Assembly: GCA_023435565.1 (NCBI GenBank)
Contig: JAEYRN010000069.1
Span: forward strand, 60,842 to 124,841
Reading direction: 5' to 3'
Source of the DNA: Bacillota bacterium
GTDB lineage: Bacteria; Bacillota; UBA4882; UBA8346
Length of the DNA: 64,000 bases
Under the pieces are notes generated by a model. It did not search any database and was not told the origin of the DNA. It saw only the letters and a list, made by a program, of their open reading frames with translations. The translations under genes and the position numbers were made by a program. Positions 51,740 through 61,102 of the stretch are shown here, piece after piece; the first letter of the stretch is position 1; every line of letters begins with the position of its first letter.

Positions 51740-53563
51740 ATGGAAAGCACTGTTACATTAAATAAACAACCGTCGCGAGAAGAAATTCCCGAGGAGTTTA
51801 AATGGAAGTTAACGGATATATATATTTCCAATGAGGCTTGGGAAGCTGATTTCAAAAGTTTAAAAAGCCTTTTAGGGCAGATGAATGCCAAACAACCAGA
51901 TTTCCTAAAATCAGCGGCTAATATTTATGAAGTTCTCCAACTAAAGGACGCAATCGGAATGATCCTTGATAAACTATTTGTTTATGCCCGGATGCACAAA
52001 GATGAGAATAACGCCAATTCAATCTACCAAGCAATGACCGATCGAATTCAGAGTCTGGCAACAGAGGCTGGGGGAGTAATATCCTTTATTGTCCCCGCAG
52101 TGGTAACTTTAAAATCGGAACAGCTCCGGCAATATCTTGACCAACTACCGGAATTACGGATTTATAAGCGTTTTTTTGATGAAATTGAACGCCAAAAAGC
52201 CCACATTTTATCAGCCGCCGAAGAAAAACTCTTAGCTGAAAGCGCTGATTTGGCCGATAGTTCCGGGACAATTTTTGGGATGCTTGACAATGCCGACCTG
52301 AAATTTCCCTATATCTGGGATGAGAATGGTGAAGAAGTGGAATTGACCAAAGGCCGCTATACCAAATTTTTAGAGAGTCCGGATCGCCGGGTCCGCAAGG
52401 AATCTTTTGAAGCTTTATACAGTAGCTACGGTAAACTTCGCAACACCTTGGGCGCGACCCTTAATTCATCGGTGAAGTCGGACATTTTTTACGCTAAGGT
52501 ACGGCATTTTAAGTCGGCCCTCCAGGCTTCGTTGGATGGGGACAATATTCCGGAAGCCGTGTATGACCGGCTAATCCAGGTGGTTCACAGTTATTTACCG
52601 GATCTCAACCGTTACTTACGACTCCGTAAAAAGATGCTTGGGTTGGAAGATTTACATATGTATGACCTTTATACCCCGTTGCTCCCCGAGTATCGAAAGA
52701 GTTTTGATTACCAGGAAGCCAAACAGTTGGTGTTGGAAGGATTAAGCCCATTGGGAGAAGAATACACTAACTTGGCCCGCCAGGGTTTGGAAAACGGTTG
52801 GGTCGATGTATTTGAAAATGAAGGCAAAACTAGCGGCGCCTATGCTTGGGGCGCATACGAAACTCATCCCTATATTCTTTTAAATTATCAAGGCAAGATC
52901 CGGGATGTATTTACCATTGCACATGAAATGGGTCATGCAATGCATAGTTATCATTCCAATCATGCTCAACCATATGTTAATGCCGGTTATCGAATTTTTG
53001 TGGCCGAAGTTGCTTCGACTGTGAATGAAGCCCTCCTGATGGAGCATATGCTGAAAAAAGTCGAAGATCGGCTGGAAAAGCAGTATTTGGTCAATCAATA
53101 CTTAGAACAATTCCGGACTACAGTTTTTCGGCAAACGATGTTCGCTGAATTTGAAAAGATAACCCATGAAGAGGTGGAGAATGGCGGGGCCTTGACTACT
53201 GATTGGCTTTCCGAACGATATTTGGATCTAAACCGGCAATATTATGGCCAAGAGACTATAATTGATCCGGAAATAGCTCTTGAGTGGTCGAGAATACCTC
53301 ATTTCTATACCGGTTTTTATGTTTATAAATATGCGACCGGTTATGCAGCCGCTATAGCTTTATCGCGACGAATTTTGGAACAAGGCGAAGAAGCGCACCT
53401 ACAATACCTGGGATTTTTAAAAGGCGGGGACTCGGATTATCCATTGAATTTACTCCGAAGGGCTGGGGTTGATATGGAGTCATCCGCTCCGGTAGAGGCT
53501 GCTTTGAATGTTTTTAGGCAATTAATCGATGAGTTGGCGGAATTAACGGGAATTCAAGTTTAA
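51740..53563 (+). CDS. pepF: Oligoendopeptidase F
   Basis: 607 aa, M3B family, usual length. Zinc site HEMGHAMHS (about residue 395) with the third ligand Glu in EVASTVNEALL (about 424). N-terminal helical domain (EEFKWKLTDIYISNEAWEADF). Degrades peptides of about 7-17 residues in the cytoplasm. AAGGAGGAAAGG precedes the ATG. Confidence 0.95.
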   Translation: MESTVTLNKQPSREEIPEEFKWKLTDIYISNEAWEADFKSLKSLLGQMNAKQPDFLKSAANIYEVLQLKDAIGMILDKLFVYARMHKDENNANSIYQAMTDRIQSLATEAGGVISFIVPAVVTLKSEQLRQYLDQLPELRIYKRFFDEIERQKAHILSAAEEKLLAESADLADSSGTIFGMLDNADLKFPYIWDENGEEVELTKGRYTKFLESPDRRVRKESFEALYSSYGKLRNTLGATLNSSVKSDIFYAKVRHFKSALQASLDGDNIPEAVYDRLIQVVHSYLPDLNRYLRLRKKMLGLEDLHMYDLYTPLLPEYRKSFDYQEAKQLVLEGLSPLGEEYTNLARQGLENGWVDVFENEGKTSGAYAWGAYETHPYILLNYQGKIRDVFTIAHEMGHAMHSYHSNHAQPYVNAGYRIFVAEVASTVNEALLMEHMLKKVEDRLEKQYLVNQYLEQFRTTVFRQTMFAEFEKITHEEVENGGALTTDWLSERYLDLNRQYYGQETIIDPEIALEWSRIPHFYTGFYVYKYATGYAAAIALSRRILEQGEEAHLQYLGFLKGGDSDYPLNLLRRAGVDMESSAPVEAALNVFRQLIDELAELTGIQV

Positions 53564-53585
53564 TAACGTGAGTAATGCTTTTGGG

Positions 53586-53783
53586 TCTCGTTCACAGTTC
53601 CCAGTTGACCAAAGTTAGGGCGGCGCTCTGGGGTCTCGTTCACAGTAACAAATAATTCGGATAATGCTTTAGGGACCCTCCTGTAATAGGCTTTAGCTGG
53701 TAACTAACATCGGAGCTAAACTTGCAGTTGTGAACTGGGAACTAGCCTCGAAACAGCTGAGAACAGGGAACTGGGAACGGAAC
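53586..53783. repeat. Dispersed word repeat R3, copy 2 (GAACTGGGAAC)
   Basis: TCTCGTTCACAGTTCCCAGTT, AACAAATAATTCGG, AGCTGGTAACTAACATC, GTGAACTGGGAACTAGCC and GGGAACTGGGAACGG follow in an order similar to 35386-35623 (first phrase split: TCTCGTTCACAG, TTCCCAGTT). Fills the spacer between pepF and the DUF502 gene. Confidence 0.75.
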
Positions 53784-53842
53784 TTAAATAACCAACCATC
53801 AGTTTTTATTATTCATACAATCATTTGTAAGTGGGGGTGGGA

Positions 53843-54490
53843 ATGGTGCTGAAAAAATTACGGAATCTATTCTTTACCGGCCTGTTAGTATTATTGCCGT
53901 TAGTCATTTCTTTAAAGCTTGTCATCTGGGGTTTTGAAAAAGCCGATCAAATTTTGGGGAATATTCTACATCAAATTCTGTTAAATTATTTTAATTACGA
54001 AGGCCCAACAACCGGATTAGGATTAATAGTTTTAATAGTTTTAATTACCTTAACCGGAATTTTCGCCAAAAACTATCTTGGCAAAAAGTTTATATCCCTC
54101 GGAGAGATTATTTTAGATAAAATTCCTATTTTAAACGGTATTTATAATACAACTAAACAGATTACCGAAAGTTTTACCAATAAAGAAAAAAGCGCCTTTC
54201 GTAAAGTCATTTTGATTGAATACCCCCGCACCGGTATTTATAGTCCCGGTTTTTTGGTTGGCGACGCTCCGGCTGAGACTATGGACAAGACCGGTAAGCA
54301 AATGGTAACCGTGTTTGTTCCTACCACTCCCAATCCTACTACCGGTTTTCTTGTTTTTGTACCTTTGGAAGGGGTAATCATGCTTGATATGAGTATCGAG
54401 GATGGTTTTAAGTTATTACTCTCAGCCGGGGTTATTAAGCCAAAGGAAAACGGTGGAGTTTGCATATCTAAGGTCACAATTACTCAATAA
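53843..54490 (+). CDS. DUF502 family membrane protein
   Basis: 215 aa. Two membrane segments (about 11-33 and 55-80) and the family core LGEIILDKIPILNGIYNTTKQI and FVPTTPNPTTGFLVFVP (first quoted in part: GEIILDKIPILNGIYNTTKQ). Distantly related proteins in plants are LIKE COV; bacterial function unknown. ATG 53843 has GGGGGTGG upstream; a GTG at 53831 is the alternative. Confidence 0.88.
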   Translation: MVLKKLRNLFFTGLLVLLPLVISLKLVIWGFEKADQILGNILHQILLNYFNYEGPTTGLGLIVLIVLITLTGIFAKNYLGKKFISLGEIILDKIPILNGIYNTTKQITESFTNKEKSAFRKVILIEYPRTGIYSPGFLVGDAPAETMDKTGKQMVTVFVPTTPNPTTGFLVFVPLEGVIMLDMSIEDGFKLLLSAGVIKPKENGGVCISKVTITQ

Positions 54491-54600
54491 AGTGATAATG
54501 TAAAAATAAGGATTTTATTTATTAAATTATTTAAGCTGCTATTGAAGGTAATATCAAACTCATGTCGAAAAAAGTTATGTTACTTTAAATAAAAATATGA

Positions 54601-54629
54601 TTTAAACCGTAATATATTTTTACTATACA
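54601..54629 (+). promoter_or_regulatory. Possible promoter of the V-ATPase operon
   Basis: TTTAAA, 17-base spacer, TATACA, about 26 bp before the first gene. Modest match. Confidence 0.3.
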
Positions 54630-54654
54630 TATACTCAAACAATGGGGTGAGAAG

Positions 54655-54966
54655 ATGGCCAAGGAAGTTTGGGAGAAAGTTAAGGAAGCTGAGGCACAAG
54701 CAGCTAAAACTATTGAGGATGCCAAACTTCAAAGTGTAGGAGTAGTCAAAAAGGCTCGGGAAGATGCTGCCGAATCAATTAAAGCAGCTGAGGGAAAAAG
54801 CATTGTTGATGGGGCTAAGGTATTAGCCGACCGAATAGCCCAGGCCAATAATTATAAGGAACAAAGAATTCGCCAGGTCGAACAGGAATTAAAAGCCCAG
54901 GCTGAAATGGGCGCTAAGCGGACCAGCGGCGCAGTTAAACTGATCTTGGAAAAGGTAGTGAGATAG
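54655..54966 (+). CDS. ntpF: V-type ATPase peripheral-stalk subunit G/H (NtpF)
   Basis: 103 aa, nearly all charged helix (VWEKVKEAEAQAAKTIEDAK, REDAAESIKAAEGKS), a coiled-coil partner of subunit E in the outer stalk. First gene of a nine-gene set in the order G/H-I-K-E-C-F-A-B-D. GGGGTGAG precedes the ATG. Its stop is followed directly by the ATG of subunit I. Confidence 0.9.
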   Translation: MAKEVWEKVKEAEAQAAKTIEDAKLQSVGVVKKAREDAAESIKAAEGKSIVDGAKVLADRIAQANNYKEQRIRQVEQELKAQAEMGAKRTSGAVKLILEKVVR

Positions 54967-56946
54967 ATGAGCCTGGCTCAACTAAAGAAAGTTGAGATAT
55001 ATGGACTTCAAGAAGAACGTAATCAACTTCTGAAGGAAATACAAGAATTAGGACTGGTCGAGGTCGTGGAATACGGTGAAAATGACGAGGACCATATTGA
55101 CCTTCCTGAAATTATTCAGCAAGAATCCCGTGAACAAAGCGGAAAAATTGAGCGGACACTTGCAGAAATCGGACGGGGACTTAATATCCTGGAACAGATT
55201 GCCCCAATTAAGCCGTCTTTGATTCAACAATTTGCCGGTGTTAAAACTTATCTTTCCGAAAATGAATTTAAACGGTTGGCAAAGGATGAGGACCGTTTAA
55301 ACCAAGTAGTTGCCGAGTTACTAAAGATTGATCAGGATTTAGCTCAAATCCAGGCTAAAAAAACCCAGTTAGAAACTGTGCTGGAGACTTTTAAACCTTG
55401 GGAGAAACTAGATCTTTCCGCAGCTGATTTGGAAGGTACGGCTAATACCCAAGTATTATTAGGGGCCATAGAAGGCCAGTTCGAAGATTTGCGGCAAGAT
55501 TTTAGAGGGCTGGAAACCCCGGTTTCTTTGGAAACCATTGATGAATTCGGAATAAATTCATTTTTTCTGCTGATATTCCTACGTTCGGCTCAAGAGGATG
55601 TTTTATCGGTATTAAATACACACGGGGTTACCATTGTAACATTACCCCCATTTGAAGGTTTGGTAAGTTCCAGAATTAATCAAATTGAACAGGATTTGAA
55701 CAGACTGTCTCAAACGGAATCTTTATATAAAGAGCGTATCATTTCCTTTAGTAAAGACCGTTCTTTGCTTCAAGTCTTTTATGATTGTTTACTCAGTGAA
55801 AAGGAACGTTTGGCTGTAACTGAACGGTTAACACATAGTGAGCGAAGCTTTGCGGCAAAAGGGTGGATTGTTGCTCAAAAATTGCCGTTTTTAGAAGAAC
55901 GGCTTTCAAAGACGAATTTAAAGTATGTTTTAAGAACAGAAGATCCGGCTGAGGGGGAAGTCACCCCTGTAGCATTAGAGAACAATCCTATAGTGTCTCC
56001 TTTTGAATATTTGGTACAGAGCTTTAGTTATCCTCAAGGTCATGAGATAGACCCGACTCCGGCAATTGCCCCGTTTTTCTTCATTTTCTTTGGAATTGCC
56101 CTTGGCGACGCAGGTTACGGATTATTTTTATCTCTGTTTTGCGCCGGTTTATTATTAATGTTAAAAATGGGACCAATCGGTCGGAAGCTGTCGTGGATGT
56201 TCTTATTCAGCGGGGTTGCGGCCATAGCGTTTGGTTTATTTACCGGGAGCGTCCTTAGTCTCCCATTAAAGTTTGGGATTTTTAATCCTTTAGAAAATCC
56301 GATTCTTTTGTTAATTATCGCCTTAGGATTGGGAGTCGTTCAGCTCTACCTGGGGATTATCATCAGCGCATGGGGTAATATCAAAGCGGGCCGTTGGGCT
56401 GATGTTTTTTGGAATCAAGGATTTTGGCTTTTATTTTTAACCAGCGTAATATTATTTCTTGGGAAAGACGCTTTCGGTTTGGGGAATTATGGTGATTATT
56501 TAAATTACATGTTGTTAACCGCTGTAGGCGGTGTGATTATCTCAGCCACTCGCGGTAAAAAGGGCATTCTCAAAAAACTATTATCAATTCCGGGCGGTTT
56601 ATACAATATCTATGGCAGTATTGGTTTTTTCAGTGATGTCCTATCATACTCCCGTTTAATGGCTCTAGGTTTATCCGGCGGAGTTATGGGCGGAATCATG
56701 AATCAACTAGCCTGGCTGGTTATTCAAAGTGTGCCGGTGATTGGTTGGGTTTTTGGCGCAATGATCTTTTTATTCGGACATGCTTTAAACCTAAGCTTGT
56801 CAATTTTAGGGGCTTATGTTCATTCAAGCAGATTACAATATTTGGAGTTTTTTGGGAAGTTTTATGAGGGTGGCGGTAAGCCCTTAACACCTTTAAAAAA
56901 GGAACAGAAATATACATTCGTAACTAACGAAAGGGAGGCTAATTAA
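54967..56946 (+). CDS. ntpI: V-type ATPase membrane subunit I (a subunit)
   Basis: 659 aa. Residues 1-345 form the cytosolic coiled-coil/globular part; the rest holds about seven or eight helices starting with TPAIAPFFFIFFGIALGDAGYG. The key arginine helix reads VLSYSRLMALGLSGGV (Arg about 565). Interacts with the K ring and provides the ion half-channels. Confidence 0.94.
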   Translation: MSLAQLKKVEIYGLQEERNQLLKEIQELGLVEVVEYGENDEDHIDLPEIIQQESREQSGKIERTLAEIGRGLNILEQIAPIKPSLIQQFAGVKTYLSENEFKRLAKDEDRLNQVVAELLKIDQDLAQIQAKKTQLETVLETFKPWEKLDLSAADLEGTANTQVLLGAIEGQFEDLRQDFRGLETPVSLETIDEFGINSFFLLIFLRSAQEDVLSVLNTHGVTIVTLPPFEGLVSSRINQIEQDLNRLSQTESLYKERIISFSKDRSLLQVFYDCLLSEKERLAVTERLTHSERSFAAKGWIVAQKLPFLEERLSKTNLKYVLRTEDPAEGEVTPVALENNPIVSPFEYLVQSFSYPQGHEIDPTPAIAPFFFIFFGIALGDAGYGLFLSLFCAGLLLMLKMGPIGRKLSWMFLFSGVAAIAFGLFTGSVLSLPLKFGIFNPLENPILLLIIALGLGVVQLYLGIIISAWGNIKAGRWADVFWNQGFWLLFLTSVILFLGKDAFGLGNYGDYLNYMLLTAVGGVIISATRGKKGILKKLLSIPGGLYNIYGSIGFFSDVLSYSRLMALGLSGGVMGGIMNQLAWLVIQSVPVIGWVFGAMIFLFGHALNLSLSILGAYVHSSRLQYLEFFGKFYEGGGKPLTPLKKEQKYTFVTNEREAN

Positions 56947-56948
56947 AA

Positions 56949-57413
56949 ATGGATGCAAATTGGGGTATTTTCTTAGCTTATGCAGGAATCGCCGTCGCAG
57001 TATTATTCGCCGGTTATGGTTCGGCTCAGGGAGTTGGTTTGGCTGGTCAGGCTGCCTCGGGAGTTATAACCGAAGATCCCGGCAAATTCGGTAAATCGGT
57101 TATTTTAACTGCGCTTCCCGGTACGCAAGGCATCTACGGTTTTGTTATTGGGATGTTAATGTATATCAAGATAGCAGCTGTATCGGATATTACAGTGTTA
57201 ACCGGACTACAATACCTAATGGCCGGATTTCCTATAGGAATTGTAGGATGGCTCTCCGGGATCTGGCAAGGGAAAGTTGTTGTCGCCAGCATGGGTATCT
57301 TAGCCAAACGTCCTGATGAATCCACTAAAGGAATCATTTATGCCGGTATGGTTGAGACTTACGCTATCTTAGCTTTTGTTATTTCGTTTTTCTTGGTAAA
57401 CAACATTAAATAA
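56949..57413 (+). CDS. ntpK: V-type ATPase ring subunit K, predicted Na+-binding
   Basis: 154 aa, two hairpins (four helices), so one ion-binding carboxylate per four helices: E136 in MVETYA, with Q60 in place of the acid in the first hairpin. L56, T59, Q60, Q107 and E136 line up in order and spacing with L61, T64, Q65, Q110 and E139 of E. hirae NtpK, which bind Na+. This suggests a Na+-translocating enzyme, as a reading of the sequence, not a test. GGGAGG precedes the ATG. Confidence 0.93.
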   Translation: MDANWGIFLAYAGIAVAVLFAGYGSAQGVGLAGQAASGVITEDPGKFGKSVILTALPGTQGIYGFVIGMLMYIKIAAVSDITVLTGLQYLMAGFPIGIVGWLSGIWQGKVVVASMGILAKRPDESTKGIIYAGMVETYAILAFVISFFLVNNIK

Positions 57414-57420
57414 GGAGCTT

Positions 57421-58032
57421 ATGGTGATGGATGATCTTCGGGCGCTTACTGAAAGCATAATCTCCAAAGCTACGAATGAGGCCGCTTCTTTACTTGCCAA
57501 GGCCAATCAAGAGGCTGAAGAGATTGGCGCAGTGGCCAAAACAAAAGCTCTGGAACAAGCTGAAAAAATAGCTGTAGAATATCAACGTAAGGCTGAAGCA
57601 GAAGAACGGCGTTTAAAGATTGAGGCTGAGTTGGAAGGAAGAAAACTGACGCTTGAGAGTAAGCAGCAGTTGATCGGGCGTGTTTTTGAAGAAGCTTTGC
57701 AAGCTTTGAAGGCTTTACCGGCTGAAAAAAGAATTCGGTTTTTAGCGGGACGTTTAGCCGAAGCTGGTATGCAGGGCGGTGGAGAAGTGATCGGCGCCGG
57801 ATCTCCGAATGAATGGACCGCGATCATTTCCGCAGCCAATGAAATAATAGCCCGTTCCGGAAAATCGGTCCAATTGACACTTTCCAAAGAAAAACCCGAA
57901 TTTGAAGGCGGATTTATCTTAAAAGGTCCTAATTATAGGGTTAATTGTTCCTATCAGGCAATTTTGGATGAACACAGAGAAACTCTGGTTCCGGAGATTG
58001 CCGACTACTTGTTTAAACAAGAGAAAGGGTGA
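57421..58032 (+). CDS. ntpE: V-type ATPase peripheral-stalk subunit E
   Basis: 203 aa. A long N-terminal helix (TNEAASLLAKANQEAEEIGAVAK) and a C-terminal alpha/beta domain (PEFEGGFILKGPNYRVNCSY). AAGGAGC lies before the ATG; ATG 57427 is a less likely start. Outer-stalk partner of the G/H subunit. Confidence 0.92.
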   Translation: MVMDDLRALTESIISKATNEAASLLAKANQEAEEIGAVAKTKALEQAEKIAVEYQRKAEAEERRLKIEAELEGRKLTLESKQQLIGRVFEEALQALKALPAEKRIRFLAGRLAEAGMQGGGEVIGAGSPNEWTAIISAANEIIARSGKSVQLTLSKEKPEFEGGFILKGPNYRVNCSYQAILDEHRETLVPEIADYLFKQEKG

Positions 58033-58036
58033 ACCA

Positions 58037-59020
58037 ATGCGGGAACGTAATTTTGCATATGCAGTCGGCCGCATTCGCGCTCTTGAAACCAAACTCATCG
58101 ACCGCGCCAGGATTGATAGGCTAAGCGAAGCTTCTGGCCTAAATGAAGTCATTTCCGGGCTGGCGGAATCGGAATACGGTCCGGCTATTGCTAATCTAAA
58201 AAACCCGATCCAGTTTGAAGCGGCTTTGAATGCCGAATTGGCCAGGGTGATTAAGTTAGTTTCGGACTTAGCCGACGACGCTCCGGAGTTGATGGTTTTC
58301 GTTTACCGGTATGATCTGCAGAATCTGAAGCTGATCTTAAAAACGGAAAACGGCAAACCTAACGGTCTATCTAGTCTGGGACACTGGGACCCGGAGTGGC
58401 TGGTCCAGAAATTGAATGAAAATGATCTAATGGAGCTGCCTGAAAGTTTTAGGAAAGCCATTTATCTTTCAAAAGAGGCATTTAAGGCTACCGGGGATAC
58501 TCAGGAGATTGATCGGATTATGGATGGGGCTTGGTTTAACCTTGGCTACCATACTTTGAAAGAAGGCATCTCCAGTCTTCTTTTCAATTGGTGGGTGGCT
58601 TTGATCGATTTGACCAATCTTCGTACCTTTATCCGGTTACGGATTATAGGTACAGGATTTGGTGAGTTCCAAAGGTTCTTTATTGATAACGGAACTATTA
58701 AAATTGAAGATTATAAAGAGTTGTGGGACTATCCAAACGAAAAAATTGCCGTTTGGCTTGGAAATACAAACTATTCAAAATTATTGGCCGATGGGGCGGC
58801 TACTTTGAGCTCGTTGACCCAATTGGAACGGGAATATGATAATTTTCTGCTGGAACAGATCGCCCCGGCCAAAATGATTGCTTTAGGAATTGAACCCCTG
58901 GTGGGATATTTGTTGGCAAAAGAAAACGAAGTTAAATTACTCCGTATTGTTTTAGTGGGTAAGGCCAATCAATTATCCAACCCGGAGATAAAGGAGCGTT
59001 TGCGACGTGCTTACGCATAA
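58037..59020 (+). CDS. ntpC: V-type ATPase subunit C (d type)
   Basis: 327 aa. ATG 58037 gives MRERNFAYAVGRIRALETKL, the family start, after AAAGGGTGA; a longer frame from 57968 lies inside subunit E. Socket that holds the rotor stalk on the K ring. Confidence 0.93.
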   Translation: MRERNFAYAVGRIRALETKLIDRARIDRLSEASGLNEVISGLAESEYGPAIANLKNPIQFEAALNAELARVIKLVSDLADDAPELMVFVYRYDLQNLKLILKTENGKPNGLSSLGHWDPEWLVQKLNENDLMELPESFRKAIYLSKEAFKATGDTQEIDRIMDGAWFNLGYHTLKEGISSLLFNWWVALIDLTNLRTFIRLRIIGTGFGEFQRFFIDNGTIKIEDYKELWDYPNEKIAVWLGNTNYSKLLADGAATLSSLTQLEREYDNFLLEQIAPAKMIALGIEPLVGYLLAKENEVKLLRIVLVGKANQLSNPEIKERLRRAYA

Positions 59021-59342
59021 AATTGCCGCAATAGGCGAGGAAGATATCATTTTAGGGTTTAAAGCATTGGGTATCGAAATTTATCCGGCGACATCCCCTG
59101 AGGCGGTCCCGGAAATTTTGGAACGTCTCATCGCGACCGATGAATACGGCATTATTTTCGTAACCGAATCCATGGCTGACAAGGTAGAACTGGTAATGGC
59201 CGATGTTGGAACCCGGCCTCTGCCGAGTCTGGTTTATATTCCCGGTAGTCAAGGAAGCCAGGGTTTTGCAATGCAAAGGATTCGAAAGATTATTGAAAAA
59301 GCAGTCGGCGCAGATATCCTGTCAGGGAAAGAGGTTGAATAA
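59007..59342 (+). CDS. ntpG: V-type ATPase central-stalk subunit F (NtpG)
   Basis: 111 aa, start GTG with AAGGAGCG eight bases upstream and an overlap of 14 bp with subunit C. Rossmann-like fold: IAAIGEEDIILGFKALGIEI, YGIIFVTESMADKVE, PSLVYIPGSQGSQGF. Binds subunit D in the rotor. Confidence 0.93.
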   Translation: MLTHKIAAIGEEDIILGFKALGIEIYPATSPEAVPEILERLIATDEYGIIFVTESMADKVELVMADVGTRPLPSLVYIPGSQGSQGFAMQRIRKIIEKAVGADILSGKEVE

Positions 59343-59345
59343 TCA

Positions 59346-61100
59346 ATGGGAGTAGGCAAAATAACCAGGGTTTCCGGGCCATTAGTTGAGGCCGAAGGGA
59401 TGCAAGAGGCTAAAATGTATGAAGTGGTCCGGGTCAGTGAGAAAAGATTGATTGGCGAAATTATTGAATTACGTGGCGATAAAGCTTCGATTCAAGTCTA
59501 CGAGGAGACAACCGGCCTGGGCCCCGGAGAACCGGTATATTTGACCGGCGCTCCCCTCAGCGTAGAATTGGGACCGGGTTTAATCGAAGCTATCTATGAC
59601 GGGATCCAGCGGCCTCTGGACGTAATGGTTGAGAAAGCGGGCGATCGGATCACCAGGGGAATTGAGACCGTAGCTTTAAATCGGGCTAAGAAATGGCAGT
59701 TCAAGCCGGAGTTGAAATCGGGAGCAAATGTGCAACCGGGAGATATTATCGGTACTGTCCAAGAGACGGTGGTTGTTACTCATAAAATAATGGTCCCGCC
59801 GGGGATTTCCGGCACTTTGGCCGAGATTAAAGAAGGACAGTTTACCATCGAGGAAACGGTCGCCAAAATCAAGACCGCTGATGGAGTTAAAGAAATCTCG
59901 ATGATGCAAAAATGGCCGGTTCGGAAAGGCCGACCTTATCAGGAAAAATTGGCCCCCACGGAGTTGATGAGCACCGGGCAACGGGTTATCGATACCTTCT
60001 TTCCGGTGGCTAAAGGTGGCGCTGCCTGTATTCCCGGACCTTTCGGCAGCGGTAAAACTGTGGTCCAACACCAGCTGGCCAAGTGGGCCGACGCCGAAAT
60101 CATAGTTTATGTCGGTTGCGGTGAGCGGGGCAATGAAATGACGGACGTATTGATGGAATTTCCGGAATTAAAGGACCCGCGTACCGGGGAAGCTTTGATG
60201 AAACGGACAGTCCTAATTGCCAATACCTCGGATATGCCGGTGGCGGCCAGGGAAGCGTCGATTTATACCGGGATAACCATTGCCGAATACTTTAGAGATA
60301 TGGGTTATTCGGTGGCGATTATGGCGGACTCGACTTCCAGGTGGGCTGAGGCGCTCCGGGAAATGTCGGGACGGCTTGAGGAAATGCCTGGTGAGGAAGG
60401 TTACCCTGCTTATTTGGGTTCCCGGTTGGCCGACTTTTATGAACGGGCCGGACGGGTTGTTTGCTTGGGGAGCAACGGCCGCCAGGGTATGTTAACCGCA
60501 GTCGGAGCAGTTTCGCCTCCCGGTGGCGACCTTTCGGAACCTGTTACACAAGCAACCTTGCGGATTGTTAAAGTATACTGGGGTTTAGACGCCTCTTTGG
60601 CTTACAGGAGACATTTCCCGGCTATTAACTGGCTAATCAGTTACTCGCTATATACCGACCGGTTGGAGGAATATTTCAACAAGACGGTAGGTCCGGAATT
60701 TAACGAATTACGCATTAAAGCGATGCGAACCTTACAGGAAGAAGCGGAACTGGAAGAGATTGTCAGGTTGGTCGGAGTTGATGCGCTTTCCTTTAAAGAC
60801 CAGTTGACGATGGAAACGGCGCGATCGATCCGGGAGGATTATCTCCACCAAAACGCATTCCACGAAATTGACACTTATGCGTCATTAAAGAAACAAAACT
60901 TAATGTTAAAGGCGATTATTCTTTTTGATAAAGCGGCCCGGTCCCAGATGGGGCAAGGTGTTTCCCTTAAAAAGATTTTGGCGGATCCGATCCGGGAACA
61001 GATTTCCAGGGCAAAATATATTAAAGAAGATGATTTGGCGATTCTTGAGAAAATCATAGACGAGTTGCAAAAGAAAGCCGCCGCAGGGGTGGAGGTATAA
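59346..61100 (+). CDS. ntpA: V-type ATPase catalytic subunit A
   Basis: 584 aa. P-loop GPFGSGKT (about residue 231), with the A-subunit-specific long insert before it (about 110-200). GERGNEMTDVL carries the catalytic Glu, and the ADSTSRWAEALREMSGRLEEMPGEEGYPAYLGSRL stretch (quoted in part: ADSTSRWAEALREMSGRL) is typical. Hydrolyses or makes ATP. Confidence 0.96.
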   Translation: MGVGKITRVSGPLVEAEGMQEAKMYEVVRVSEKRLIGEIIELRGDKASIQVYEETTGLGPGEPVYLTGAPLSVELGPGLIEAIYDGIQRPLDVMVEKAGDRITRGIETVALNRAKKWQFKPELKSGANVQPGDIIGTVQETVVVTHKIMVPPGISGTLAEIKEGQFTIEETVAKIKTADGVKEISMMQKWPVRKGRPYQEKLAPTELMSTGQRVIDTFFPVAKGGAACIPGPFGSGKTVVQHQLAKWADAEIIVYVGCGERGNEMTDVLMEFPELKDPRTGEALMKRTVLIANTSDMPVAAREASIYTGITIAEYFRDMGYSVAIMADSTSRWAEALREMSGRLEEMPGEEGYPAYLGSRLADFYERAGRVVCLGSNGRQGMLTAVGAVSPPGGDLSEPVTQATLRIVKVYWGLDASLAYRRHFPAINWLISYSLYTDRLEEYFNKTVGPEFNELRIKAMRTLQEEAELEEIVRLVGVDALSFKDQLTMETARSIREDYLHQNAFHEIDTYASLKKQNLMLKAIILFDKAARSQMGQGVSLKKILADPIREQISRAKYIKEDDLAILEKIIDELQKKAAAGVEV

Positions 61101-61102
61101 TC

